Assembly (NCBI RefSeq): GCF_001039355.2
Contig: NW_019775758.1
Span: forward strand, 823,567 to 869,122
Direction of reading: 5' to 3'
DNA length: 45,556 nt
From: Lingula anatina
Lineage: Eukaryota > Brachiopoda > Lingulata > Lingulida > Lingulidae
Shown here: in pieces, positions 33,701 to 45,258 of the stretch
Layout: the number at the start of each line of letters is the position of its first letter
Numbering within the stretch: the first letter of the stretch is position 1
The notes under the pieces: generated by a model
Database searches by the model: none
Told to the model about the DNA's origin: nothing
What the model saw: only the letters and a program-made list of their open reading frames with translations
Program-made: the position numbers and the translations under genes

Positions 33701-36700
33701 TTTTCCCTCTTACCTGTCAAAACTCAAGAAAATATATAGTGATATTTGACAGCCTTTTAAAATGATTTTCTTCTTACTAGCATATAAACATGCAAAAGAG
33801 TAAGTAAATTGTAAGAAACCGTGCCGTGTCTCAAAATATGCGAGTTCGAATATAAAAATCAACAAAGGTCTGCGACACAAAAAAATCTTTGTGCGCGTTT
33901 GCATCAACGGGCTTCTTTTATCATTTTACATATCAGCATACCTACATATATACCAATTTTCTTTACGCTCTGGGTAGTCTTATGGGGGTTTCACACCACA
34001 GTCGGTTTCGTATTAATAGAATTGACTTACTTTCATGTATATGTGTCCAACTCTCGCCTTCAGGTTTAGATATGTCTCGTTTTCATTTTGCGTGAAATTA
34101 TTTTTTTTTTTTATTTCATTCAGGGTCTTGACAGTCTTGACGGTGCTTCAGACAAACGATTTCGTATTCACGGTGATGGATCGGGTGTTGATGTTTACGT
34201 CGTGGACACAGGTAAATAACAGAGGGACGGGCTCTGTTGGGGGTTGTTGAACACTCCCTGAAACATCACAAATTTGAAACATCACGGTTCTCTTCTTCAG
34301 GTTAGCAATTGGCAATGATGCCGGGAGCACTAAGTCATGGACATACTGTAATCTGACGATTGCCTTGGCAAGGGGTGTTACTTGTTCACAGAAATATTTT
34401 TTTTGTTGTTGCGTTTACGGTTTAGCACAGTTGGCATTCTGCGAAGAAATTAAAAAGAGAATTTTAATCAAAATGATAGACATCGTAATTTAGACGCTTT
34501 TTCGCAAAGATAAGAGGTACTCTGTACGCCATCTTGTGTTATAAAAAATGAGTCCTTGACCGTGAAGGACTGGAAAGCAGATGTCATTCTAAATGACTGG
34601 CCAGTTTATTAAACCATCATCTTAAAATGGATATAAAACATCAAATCCAAGAGCAGAGACGGATCGAGCAATGATTCCCGAGTCGGAGAAAATCGCCCTT
34701 TTCTCCAGTAAAATTCATTTTGGCGGGTAATAAAAATTAAAACCCGTGGAGAGTGCCTTTAATACATGTTTTGGTACCGGTAGATACAGGTGCATGTACA
34801 TGTAGAAACATTGTCTTAAACAAACACAAAGACAGAAAGACAGCTGGTTTAGTGGTGACGATCAAGATCAGTTTGTTCTTTACTAGGTATAGCGCGTGGG
34901 CATATCGCCTTTGATGGTTACCACAGCCCGAGCACCGACCGTGTAGACGCCCTTCACTTCGACAGCTATGGCGGGGACGGGTCAGACGACAACTTTCACG
35001 GAACGATGGTGGCCGGAATTGTAGGCGCAAACCTATGGGGAGTAGCGAAGGAAGTTAGGCTTATACCAGTAAGCTAATCCGCCGCCGTTCCTGTCGGTCT
35101 GCTTGCATGAACCCACAAATTCCAAAAGGCAGCCAAACAAAATACCGGTGTAGCAGGAATGCAGGAATGGATGTCCGGGCCCCCATACGATTCATATGTG
35201 TTAGGGTTAGTCGGAATATTGGGGTTAGTATATGGGACGAATGTCACCTGTACAAAGTAATGGGAAGCAGACTAGGACCCTATTCCCAGAGATTAGATCG
35301 ATCCAACTAGATCGACCTAACTCCCTGGGGGTTCACGCTTAATAACTGTCAGCCGAGCGGGCACGAAAGTTAATTACCCCCTTACAGCTTGTAGTAGGCA
35401 GGACGGACATTTAAGCCAGATTTTCTGACAGTAATCTAGTGAGACTCCCCATTGGGATAGATCGATCTAAAATCTATGGGAATGCGCCCTAGGTTTCTAG
35501 CGGATTGCATTCCTGTTACACCGGCAAACCCATGATCGTCATTGGCTCAGTGTTGGCTCCTTTTAAGATTCAATTATAACAGAGGTAATGTCCTGTTTAG
35601 TTCATATTAAAATTAAGTATTCGAATGGTTATCAGTTTCGGCTTTTTGGCCACATCAAGGCGAAGGATTGAACAACGACCCTTACCTTTTCTCCAGTACG
35701 GAAAGTTTCCATGCACGATACGGGGGGCGTCTCGATAGTCCGAAAGTCCATTGGTCCGAAGGTTCATTGGTCCGAATGTTCACTATAGAACCTTCGGACT
35801 ATTGAACCTTCGAACTATCGCTACGGCCACGATACGTGTATGGTACATGTAGTTGTACAGTGTACTAGTATGTACATCTAAACATTTACATGTACCGACC
35901 GAGATAAATGGACTAATATACATACATACGAAAAAGTACTTCTACACCGTTAGCACCGGCAAACATAAAAATAATTGAGGCTATTAGGATCAGAGAAATC
36001 CGTCATATACGTGTATTTTCCAGGTCAAAGTCCTCGATGAAAATGGCAGCGGGTTCTTGTCAGACGTACTAGACGGGTTAAACTGGATTCTACAGCAGGT
36101 AGGACCTACGGGGAGAAATCGTCCGTCCGTCATCAACATGTCTTTAGGAGGCCCAAACCCAGGGCCCAGTCCTTCTGAAGTAGCTATAGACGCTCTACGA
36201 GACATGGGTGTCCTCACAGTGGTAGCAGCGGGGAACGATGGGATAGACGCCTGCTTGGACGACCCTGCCAAGGTGCCGTCCGCCATAACTGTCGGTAAGT
36301 TTATTTTAATATTTATATAAACTGAATATATTAAGATCAAATAAAGGGTTGAGAAGATATTATTTTTTTTTCACTTGTACATGTACCTGTAGACTTTCAA
36401 ACTAAAATTTAGTTAATAATAAAGAATTGTCAAAATTATTCCTTTAGACAAATATACTCCTTATTCTGTAAAAAGCAGATTTAAGTAATTCGGCAACTGT
36501 ATCGTTGAATATGAACATCTGAAGTTAGTTTGATGGGTACCTGTAAGTTTCTATATACCTTTTCACCTTCTTCTTGCACAGGCGCAGTGGACAAATACAA
36601 TCACCTAGCCTCGTTTTCGAACACTGGATCCTGTCTCGACATCTTTGCCCCGGGGGTGTTGGTGGGGGGTCCAAACTACGCACGACCTCGGAAAGAGTTT

Positions 36701-38501
36701 CAATCTCATATAACGGTACGTACTCGGAAGCTTTATCATAAAATCGAGGTCCTTTTGTACATTTAGCTGCAGTCTTTCCCATATATTTGAAATAAGATCT
36801 GAATATAAGTAAGATCGGAATATCTGAAGAAATCCTACAATAATTACTTTTTAAAGAATACACTTTTTCGTTGATTGTTTAACTGTCAAAGTGTCCACTG
36901 CACATGCAGTAACGCACCCTTTTGATTTGATAAGCCCTGAACGGATATAATCAAATATCACCACGTGCATGTCTATTACTTCGGAAACGTATTGCTGCGT
37001 CTTCGTTTTAACTCATCGTTCGGGATCAGTACCTCGAAATTTTGGCGTAATATATCAAAATTTCAAGTAACAAATTCAAAATCTCAAAATAAAATTTGGA
37101 CAAAGTGGCAGACGCATGCACTTCTGTAATGTACCCTTTCCCTTTGGGAATGGTATTTAAAACCACCACTAGAGGGACGCTTAAGGCGCAGGCCCCCGAT
37201 TGGTCAGCCAGCTCACGTGGTGAATTCAAAATAATTGGCAGTTAGAGCCTGGCAGCCGTTAAAGCTGGACAGCGTGTTAGGGTGCTCGAGCCCATTTTGC
37301 TTCAATTAAAATCGGCTTAAGCATAAGCGTCGAAGATTTTTGTCTTTTGTCTCCCTGACAATGGCTGAAGAATTCCAATCTTGGGTGGAGGCTAACGAGC
37401 TCTCGGAAGATACGGTAGAAATCTTAAAGGATGCAGGATTCTTCTCACTCAGGAGTTGCAAGAAACTCACAGAGCCACTCATACAAAGACATTTCGGCAA
37501 ATCGCTACCGCTGGCTCAGATTCTCCTTCTCCAAGACGCTGTGCTTGTCCTACAGCAAGAACATGGTGCTCAGCCACAGAACAATCAGAGTCCAGGTACG
37601 TCTAACAGTGTATCTACTACAACCTTTACTCCCGAAACTGGTGACAAGAAAACCCAAGACGAGGCCCCAGCCATCTTGCCAGGGACATCCGGGTCCCCTA
37701 ATATGGCGGCTCCCAGCGCGCAAACGGAAGCAGGAAACACCGGGGACCTCGATTATACCAGGTTATGCCAACTACTAGACATTGGGAACGGGAATGGGAA
37801 TCAACCAAACAGAGGTCAACACAGAGATCATGACGGTAAGGGGATTTTCGATCCTTTTTCACCTCCAGATAGACAAAGAAAACTTAACAAGCATCGCGAC
37901 ATACGCAGCTATGTAATGTTCTCAGACAAATTTGAAGCAAAACCTGATACACCAGTCCGCATTGGCGATTTACAACTTTCCCTCACCGACAGAAAACTCC
38001 CTCTGGAGCGCATCACTCCACTTCAATACACAGAAGCGTCGATGAAAATACTAAGGGAAATGGTAGCCGACGACGGCGCGGACATTCAAACAGTCATGGA
38101 TTACACCAGCTACGTGACAAAAGTGGCCTGCATGGGGCAATCTTTTAATTGGCAATCAGTCTTACGCTACGACGCAGAGTATAGGAAATCTCAGAGCGAG
38201 ATGGGATTTCCATGGGGAACCGACAGCCCCTTTCTCATGCAGGTGTTGTTAAAACCGAATCCAACCCAGCCAACAACCAGAGGGAAGCAAACAAAATTGG
38301 ACACAGGATTCAGGGACGTCATTTTCAGCACCACATGTCGCAGGAGTCATAGCCGCCTATATTTCAACGCTGTCTTCCACGTCTTTCACTGCGGCGTTCG
38401 CAAATGGTGTTGAAAATTATATCCTGGCCAACGCCGCTCCTCTTCTACAGGGCGGATCACCTTCCTATACAAATAAGCTGCGTCGTACTCTCTGTACATA
38501 G
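30796..38501 (+). CDS. Protease gene 3: secreted subtilase (S8) with poly-Asn prodomain; last intron hit by a retroelement
   Basis: Nine coding exons: 30796-31153, 32410-32454, 32811-32901, 33364-33472, 34124-34211, 34887-35068, 36024-36294, 36582-36715 and 38307-38501. Together they give an open 490-aa frame with the same phases as genes 1 and 2. The signal peptide is residues 1-18 ([11 protein letters not shown]). Residues 46-94 are Asn-rich around a conserved YGFFLYNP motif. [16 protein letters not shown] and an I9-like [15 protein letters not shown] follow. The catalytic residues are Asp229 (VYVVDTG), His268 (FHGTMVAG), Asn362 (VAAGN) and Ser431 ([11 protein letters not shown]). The Cys pair (DACLDD, GSCLDIF) is kept. 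Exon 9 is preceded not by a pyrimidine tract but by coding-like retroelement sequence ending 'aaattggacacag'. The exon may therefore be skipped or poorly spliced, which would remove the catalytic Ser. The coding sequence is otherwise intact, so it may be a functional gene or a very young pseudogene. Confidence 0.8.
31611..31919. repeat. Minisatellite, period about 26-28 bp, in intron 1 of gene 3
   Basis: About eleven or twelve imperfect units resemble 'accttgttgtctagaaatgc' followed by 'cagtaccg'. The first units are almost identical and later ones drift. Intron 1 of gene 2 has a single related stretch ('agaccctgttgtctgcatgc', about 21169), so the array grew from unique intron sequence. There are no unique spacers, so it is not a CRISPR array. 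Confidence 0.85.
32980..33140. repeat. (GT)n-rich tract in intron 3 of gene 3
   Basis: Imperfect GT/GC-GT repeats produce Cys/Val-rich artefact frames on the + strand and His/Thr frames on the - strand. The tract is equivalent in position to the GT-rich stretch in intron 3 of gene 1. Confidence 0.9.
33598..33622. repeat. (ATT)n microsatellite in intron 4 of gene 3
   Basis: A short run of about eight ATT triplets. Confidence 0.9.
35271..35495. mobile_element. Second, diverged copy of the foldback element, in intron 6 of gene 3
   Basis: The right half contains 'agtctcac' in reverse ('gtgagactcccc') and 'gacatttaagcc', as in the copy at 23291-23489. Its outer arms pair too: 'ctaggaccctattccca' at the left against the complement of 'tgggaatgcgccctag' at the right, and both carry 'agatcgatc'. 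Divergence is higher than within the copy in gene 2. Confidence 0.65.
35716..35837. repeat. Short inverted and direct repeats of a 'ggtccgaa' motif in intron 6 of gene 3
   Basis: Units such as 'ttggtccgaaggttca' recur three times in direct order. They are then followed by their reverse complements ('gaaccttcggactattgaac'). The block starts and ends with 'cgatacg', giving an overall palindromic layout of about 120 bases. No coding capacity. Confidence 0.7.
37361..38306 (+). mobile_element. 3'-truncated retroelement gag-like ORF (DIRS-like) in the last intron of gene 3
   Basis: An open frame starts at ATG 37361. A plausible SAM-like helical N-terminus covers about residues 1-70 ([54 protein letters not shown]). 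A polar Ser/Thr/Pro-rich linker follows. Then comes a segment (DADIQ-like '[14 protein letters not shown]', '[20 protein letters not shown]') of the kind seen in DIRS and related retroelement first ORFs. The frame runs into protease exon 9 in the wrong phase and stops at 38413. The element therefore ends at about 38300 and lacks the rest of gag and all polymerase. The assignment to DIRS is from remembered family motifs and is tentative; that it is a transposon ORF is more certain. The 5' edge of the insertion was not found. Confidence 0.55.
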
Positions 38502-41397
38502 ACGGTGCAGCGGTATCACAATACCTACATATACTTTTTTATTTCTATACTCGCCATTCAGTATAGAGAACAGAGAGATATATATTCGAGAATCATAATG
38601 GAAAATAATGAAAAGTCAGTGCCTTTTCTGGCAGTGTTTTTACTTTTTGTTACTTGTCAATATTTGATACTTTGCAAATAAAAAAATAATAAAAATAGAA
38701 ACGCTAGTTGTACGCATTTGGCGCTAGTTGGTCCTTTATGCTGAAGGGGCGTGGTCGTTCGTCAATCAGGGCAAACAAGCGCCAAATTCATTCAACTAAC
38801 AATAATGTCGCCCTGACAGTATTCACGTAGGTAGTGGGGAATGATATCAGAAATATAGGGTCTATACGTCATTAAGTTATGACGTCACATCGATAAATTT
38901 TGAGTTGATTAATACGGTGTGGGTTCCATAATCGTGCTGTTTGCTTTTACTTTCAATTCAGCATTTATGAATCACCCATTGGTTAAATAAGTGAAAATCA
39001 AATTGAAAATTGTTACACGGACCACGTTTTAATTTTATAAAGCTCGTATTTTCGGCTTTTAACTTACCTATTTTATAAGTATAAACACATTCTCCTGTTT
39101 GTGACGTCATATAGATATGGTTTATTACGTTTGATGAATGTACTGACTTAATGTCTTAACGAAGGAATGATTGGAAGACTTGTAAACTTGTAGTTCAAAT
39201 TTTCAGACACGACATGTCAGTGCCTAAAAGACTGGTGGCGTACGGCAGACTTAAAGCGTTAAATCGTGTCTCTCCGTTTTAGACGGTCATACCCAGTATG
39301 GCAAATTTGCCTATAAAACTTACTAGATTACAGTGCAATTCAACGGTTTTGCTATGCATGTATAATTGATAATTATATAAGTTTATAACGAACGGGAGCT
39401 GCTTAAGAGGAAATGGGGCTTTTTACTTTCTATCCCATTTTTTTTTCAAATCGAAAAAATACATTGGGCTTTGGTTTAATAAGAGGAAAAATAGTCCCCG
39501 GGAAAGACCCAAATGCTGCTGTTTTGGCTTAAAAGCAAAATATTAAATTAATAAGAAAAAGACCGACTCTTCAATTTATTTGCTATGCTTTTCTGTTGAT
39601 AAGATAACTCGAACCAACTAAATAGATGCTTTTTAAATATATTTATCACAATAATCAGGACAATACAATACATTTCATAAAATGATGGCAGATTGAAGAT
39701 AAGTATCTAATCTGCATGTGTGTACTGGACTTATGAGTCCAGGCGTAAATGAAACTTTATACTTAAACGCGGTTAAATAGTCTAGACATTTTATGGTCGG
39801 ATTGAACAAACATTTAGGTTAATGTTCAACTTAGTATGCACAACGCGAAAATAAATGTAATGGGGTTCGTAAGGAGAAACCGATTTTGTAGAAATCCGTA
39901 GAAGCACAAGAGGTGAATGCAGGATACATTTTAAAGGGTATGACTACTTCCTTTTGTATAGGAAAAGTGCCATAACACGGATTTTCCTAGGGCAAACGAC
40001 AATTTCCCCATATATTTCAATAGTCACTGAATCCGTTCCGACATTCAAAGTTAGACGGTTGTTTTTTTCAATGTGGAATTCGTAACAATTTCGAACGAGA
40101 TTATTACACATGGTAAACATCTATGAATATCCACGTGGTCTGATGACAAGTACACATTTAAGAATAATTGCGATAACCGCTGTTTCGATAGTAAAATAGA
40201 ATTTATTATGTTTATATGTGTTGTTAAGTATGTTTTACTTGTGGGATTTTGAATCTCATATGAAGAGTTGTTATCCCTTTAATCATGTTTGCAGTTTTGA
40301 AAAAAATATTGTTTCGATAACTTACGCAGGCCTCCTCAAGACTTTTAACAAGTTACAATATACAATTAATACTAATAATACAAATAAAGTTAAGTTATGA
40401 GAATGGAGGGTGTAGAGAAGAAAACAAGTAAATATAGTAGAACAGTCGCACACAGGCCATATTGAAAGGTGTTTTGTTCAAATTCAGACTCAAAGCATAC
40501 TGCGTTTGTAAAAGTATAGTTCTTCGGTTCCAGAAGCTGCATCAACACACAATTCAGCAAAACAAACAAAAAATACCCTTAGATTATAAACAAAGAAATA
40601 TTTGAAAGCAGACGGTCAATATCCCAATACCAGAAATAAATAAGCCGACTTCAGGAGAGCCCGATGCCCCACCGAGGCAAACCATACGGCAGACATCAGA
40701 CTCCAGCGTGGTTAATTACTGTGAATAACACAACGCACGTGATAGATATTTCTCAATTTTCAGGGAAATCAATTGCAGAAATGAACCAGCGAAACCTCAC
40801 TTCCGTAAACGTGTAGGTATTATCGAATGAAACTCAGTGAACGCTAGCAGCCGGTTAACACAATATCAGTCCGACGTGCCACGTTTGGGGCCCGCCATGG
40901 CGCAGTGTGACCTTTGACCTCTTTATACGTCGCTGAGTATCAGACAGAACCTCAAGGAATGTGTCATGTCAGTCTTATAGACTGATAATCATTTAACAAA
41001 TTGTTATATTCTAGGAGATGACAAGGCTGGGTTAAAATGTGGAGATGTTACTTAAGTATAAATTTATAACCGGTAACTCTGAAGAGGCAAGGACAATATT
41101 GAGGGAATGACTTAATTGAGACAGCCAACACGTTTGATGGTGATAAAGGAGTCTTCATATTTTCTACCTCGGCTTGGCAAAAATTTACTTCAAGTTATAG
41201 AATTCGCGCAAATTTGGTCACTATAAACTAAGATTTACGATGTTTTATATCATTCCGAATCATTTAGAGTATTTCGGGGGAATATATCAGCGAAGAAATA
41301 TCAATCAATCGGAGGAATAACTTCCACTGATACTCAGTACATCATCCGAATCTTGCGGTCTAGAGGGTGTTCTCAGGCTTGGCTAGGGGTTAACACA
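38502..41397. other. Intergenic region between protease gene 3 and the sulfotransferase
   Basis: No gene is supported. An AATAAA at 38677-38682 may serve gene 3. A short block 'agttgttatccctttt' near 1585 has a match 'agttgttatccctttaa' near 40267, a possible trace of a further array unit. The remaining sequence is AT-rich with no recognisable domain. Confidence 0.45.
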
Positions 41398-41945
41398 ATG
41401 GCGATATTGGGACGTGTATGGAGAAAACACGTGAAGACGCTGTTCTTTATGTACGTCATAGCGGTCCTTTGCCTGTTCAAAGTGTTTCTGGACGTCTCTC
41501 TTATTGGCGATCTTTCACAGTGGGAAGATGTTGGTGAGTATAAACCCCTGTATATTTTGACCGAGTTGAAAGTGATACTGTAATGATATTCAACTCAGGC
41601 TTAAGAAAAAGAAGCAATTTTTAAGTGTGTATGTTTGAGATTGTGTGTGCAGGGGGGGGGGGTGATTATCTTTTAATTTTTTTACGGGGAAGGGGGGCTA
41701 CCGTATTGTTTTACTACCCACACATTGCTTTTAGCAAGATAAAACACTTATTGCACAGCTTTTCCCAAAATGGAAATTTCCTCGACACCGTCTTACTAAA
41801 CCTAGTTCTGTTCCGTTCTGTGACACGCACTTTGTCTACTGCTATAAGAAAAGTTAAATTTATTGCCTGATATTCGCAGCCTTTCACCCATTTTCCTTCT
41901 GTGCTCTCTCTTCCTCAGTTACTCGATTCTTCCATCCCACTCATC

Positions 41946-42031
<86 letters not shown>

Positions 42032-45000
42032 AAGAGTTTATTAAAGAGTTACAAAGTAGTTATTTCAAATTCCAATAGTTTTACTGTAAGTCCTAAGACA
42101 TCAGACGCACTTTTCATCCCATGCTCTAGTTAAACAACCTGTCTTAATGCGCATTATGCTCAATATCCGTGCCAGTTAATTCTGCATAGTATTCCCATTA
42201 TAAAAGCTTCCAGACTGAACGGAAGCAACGGGGTTTATCACGATATGAAGACAAGTTTTTAAAGGACTAAAAAATACCAGAATCCCCAGCTGAGTTATTC
42301 TGCCAATGTCTCATCACTTATTTATTGATTTGGTCTATCAACAAAGTTCAATTTAACATTAGAATGTAATGATAAAAATAAAATAATTGTCCATAGTCTC
42401 ATTTCATGAGAATTGCCTTCGCCAAATGTCTCGAGATTTATCTAAGACAGTAGGACTTTAACTGCTCGACGTCAATGGGTAAGTTTTTTGTGTGTGTGTT
42501 TGTGTGTGTGGGGGGGGGGGGGGGGGTTGAAAGAACCGCAATGTTGACCGTGGGAGATTCGCCTTAACAAAAATGCCCCTCAAAGTACGTCTTTATTACA
42601 TTTTAGTCCTCATGAATTAACCGTTTACTTTCCCAGAGGCCGCTAGGGGTCACTCGCATCGGAACACCTCGAAGCAGACGACAGACAAGGTTCTCATCAT
42701 AACGTACCAGCGCAGTGGCTCCTCCTTCCTGGCCGAGCTCTTCAACCAGAACCCCGAGGCGTATTACCTCTTTGAGCCTCTCTGGGGGTTCTATAACTCT
42801 GTTGATAAAGACAGGGCGGAGTATATGTTGTACTATCCGGATAAATCTACAAGGTACCGTTACCTGATATTTATCTCCGCCAAGGAGGTAATGTTTTCAC
42901 CCCTGTTTGTCTGTCTATCTGTCTGTCTGTTTGTCATCAATATAACTCAAAAAGTTATGAACCGATTTTGATGAAATTTTCAGGGTAGGTGGGAAATGGG
43001 TTATCTTAGAAGTGATTAGTTTTTGGTGGTGATCCGGATCAATTATAAATCAATAATCAATAATAATAATAACTTGCGGCCTTGGCGGAGGTCTGCGCTC
43101 TCGGAGTGCTGTTCTAGTTCTTAATGGTGGTACATGTAGGCTCTGTTGCGTTTGATCTCTCTTTAACTTTGATCCCCCGATCATTTCTTCATTTATTTAA
43201 TCTTCATTTGCTCATTGATATGTATTATATATATTTCATATAATGTATTTTGCTACAGTTATCTAATTCAAATGAAACGTTCAGTTCTGAACAAGGACTG
43301 TTTTCAGTGATACAAACACGGTAGTTTTGGTTTCTAAGTGCTATCAATAACCAAACTTTTTTTACTCCAAATATTCGGCTCCTGGCAAAAACATGTAATC
43401 CTGCCTAAACCTCCCATCCTCTGAATTTTTTTGCATTATCTCTAATTGCAGGAAACCTCCAGAACGAGGCCTGGAATACAACATGTCCCTGGACATCATC
43501 CACAGCCTGCTCACATGCCAGCTGGACCGAGTCCCCATGCAGATCCTGGCGCCAAAGGGGCTCCACCATCCCTTCTTCACGGACGAGAACAGACACAAGT
43601 ACCAGGACAAGTAAGTTCAGTTCGGTTGCCCATGGCGGGTCCTTGGAGAATAAAGAAAGAAAGAAAGAAAGGTGTGGGAAGGAGCAAGTCCTGTGTTTCT
43701 TGATTGACCCAGTTTAGCTAATTTTATATTACATACATATACCTACGAGCATACGAGTTTACGGCGATGGTTGGTATATAGGTAGGTTGTGAACCTGATC
43801 GGTGACCAAAGGCGAGCCAAATGAGTTAAGAAAAATAGGTTTGATGATGGCAATGATAGTGGTAGGGAGTGATGCTTGTACTGGGACATGTACATGCATA
43901 CGGTAGCTGCCTTTGTTTTGTAACATGTTCCTTTTATATGCCTTTCTTAATGCTCGTCCTGACCACCACCTCCCCTAATTTAAGCTTCCGTATACATCAA
44001 AGTTAAAAGTTGCTGGACACTGTGTACTGTAGTGAAGACGGTCAGTTATGACCAGGATTTCTTAAGGCCCTCAATTATAATATATAATTTTCATTCTTTG
44101 TACATAACACTTCAGGTACAAGAAGTGCATTCTTAGAGCTAGAACAAGGTCAAAAGATGTGGAATGCGTCCCCCTCATGAAAGACGTGTGCAACAAATCA
44201 ACTTTAAAGGCATTCAAAATGTTGCGCCTTCGCATGAAGCACCTTCCTCAGCTGATGGAACTACATCCGGGTCTTAAGATCATCCACTTGGTTCGAGATC
44301 CTCGCGGGATCTTGTGGTCTCGCAGACGACTCGGTAGACAGTATTTCAGAATGTCGACGGAAAACGAGGGAAGCATCTTATGCCTCTCAATGCTGCAGGA
44401 CATACAGGCGCGAAAAGAACTGGAGAAAATTTACCCTGGACGATTTTTACAAATTAGATACGAGGATAACGCGGCTAAGCCCACTGTGGCTGCATTTAAA
44501 GTTTATGACTTCTTAGGATTTAACGTTCCACGCCCAGTCAACGGTTGGCTTCTAGACAGCATAACTCCCGTTGAAATGTCTAGTAACGATAGAGAGGCTA
44601 GGAGAAGGATAAGAAAAATGCGCTCTTCTTTCAGCACGGTGCGCAATGACCCTAAAAAGACGTCACACATGTGGCTAAGGCAAATGCCCTCTCACATGGC
44701 CTACGAGGTAGATGAATATTGTAAAGAAGTTCTGGAATATCTTGGGTATGAAAAAGTGTCAAAATTGCTCCAAAATGAGACATTAATGCGTTCTTTAGGG
44801 CCTGAAAAGCCAAAAAGTATTGCACATAATTTTGGTCAACCTAACATGCGGATACCTAACGACGGAGTTGTAGTAAAAAGAAGGATTCTTCCGGATCCTA
44901 ACCCTGATCCGGACGAGGATGAGGACGAAGAGAGTGTGACAAAAGCAAAACGCAAAACTAAAGTGTGGAAAATAGTTAAAAATGCAGCTGGCAAAAATGT

Positions 45001-45070
45001 AGTGGCGAATCACGGTAGAATAACTAGCTCTCAATCCAAAAAGTCTCCCAACGTTCGGACGAAGGCATAG
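41398..45070 (+). CDS. Carbohydrate sulfotransferase (CHST-like, Golgi type II membrane protein)
   Basis: Four coding exons: 41398-41533, 42637-42853, 43452-43610 and 44116-45070. All introns are GT-AG and the frame is open for 488 aa. Residues about 12-32 form a membrane anchor (TLFFMYVIAVLCLFKVFL) after a short basic cytoplasmic tail (GRVWRKHVK), as in type II Golgi enzymes. The 5'-phosphosulfate loop of the PAPS site is ITYQRSGSSFLAELF (67-81). The 3'-phosphate site is HLVRDPRGILWSRRR (228-242). FEPLW after the first motif and YEDNAAKP near the C-terminal part also fit the family. Such enzymes transfer sulfate from PAPS to GlcNAc, Gal or GalNAc of glycans; the exact substrate cannot be told. 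One oddity is a charged C-terminal extension of about 70 residues, with an acidic run (PDPDEDEDEES) followed by a Lys/Arg-rich tail, which is not part of the usual domain. Confidence 0.92.
41948..42028. repeat. (CT)n-(GT)n-(GA)n palindromic microsatellite in sulfotransferase intron 1
   Basis: A run of CT is followed by a GTGTGTGTGT spacer and a run of GA of similar length. The two outer tracts are complementary, so the whole can fold as a hairpin. The frame through it is an artefact. Confidence 0.9.
42508..42526. repeat. Poly-G run in sulfotransferase intron 1
   Basis: A long G homopolymer follows a GT tract. Similar runs border the assembly gap and the end of the window. Confidence 0.9.
42868..43116. 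mobile_element. Short interspersed repeat with inverted ends, sulfotransferase intron 2
   Basis: The element begins 'ttatctccgccaaggaggta' and ends 'ccttggcggaggtctgcgct', so 'ccgccaagg' and 'ccttggcgg' form inverted ends. The middle has 'ataactcaaaaagttatgaa', a palindromic block, and 'ttttggtggtgatc'. I recognise this layout as a repeat seen across many animal genomes but cannot name the family with certainty. A possible decayed trace ('ggaggtctgcgcattgag') lies at about 32741 in intron 2 of protease gene 3. Confidence 0.6.
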
Positions 45071-45252
45071 TTTTATTTGTATATTTATTTTCAAACCCCA
45101 TTGGGGAACTGCCCTGAAGAAAGCTGAAAACTTTTGTTATATTTTATTTCTCTAATATCCGTATCGGGAAATGGATCTCTGCTTGAAAATGAAAGTAGGC
45201 CTAAGATATCAGTATCAGTTGCTTACGAATGTGATTAATAGTACACATACGT

Positions 45253-45258
45253 AATAAA
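45253..45258 (+). promoter_or_regulatory. Candidate polyadenylation signal of the sulfotransferase gene
   Basis: AATAAA lies 182 bases after the stop codon. The sequence from 45071 to the end of the window has no other gene and finishes in a poly-G run. Confidence 0.5.

Noticed and set aside
38307-38413. Retroelement ORF continuing into protease exon 9 as a genuine fusion
   Set aside because: The phase differs from the protease frame and the frame stops shortly; homology to the other paralogs shows the exon is read in another frame.
43362-43703. Minus- and plus-strand frames over sulfotransferase exon 3
   Set aside because: They are shadows of the real exon 43452-43610.
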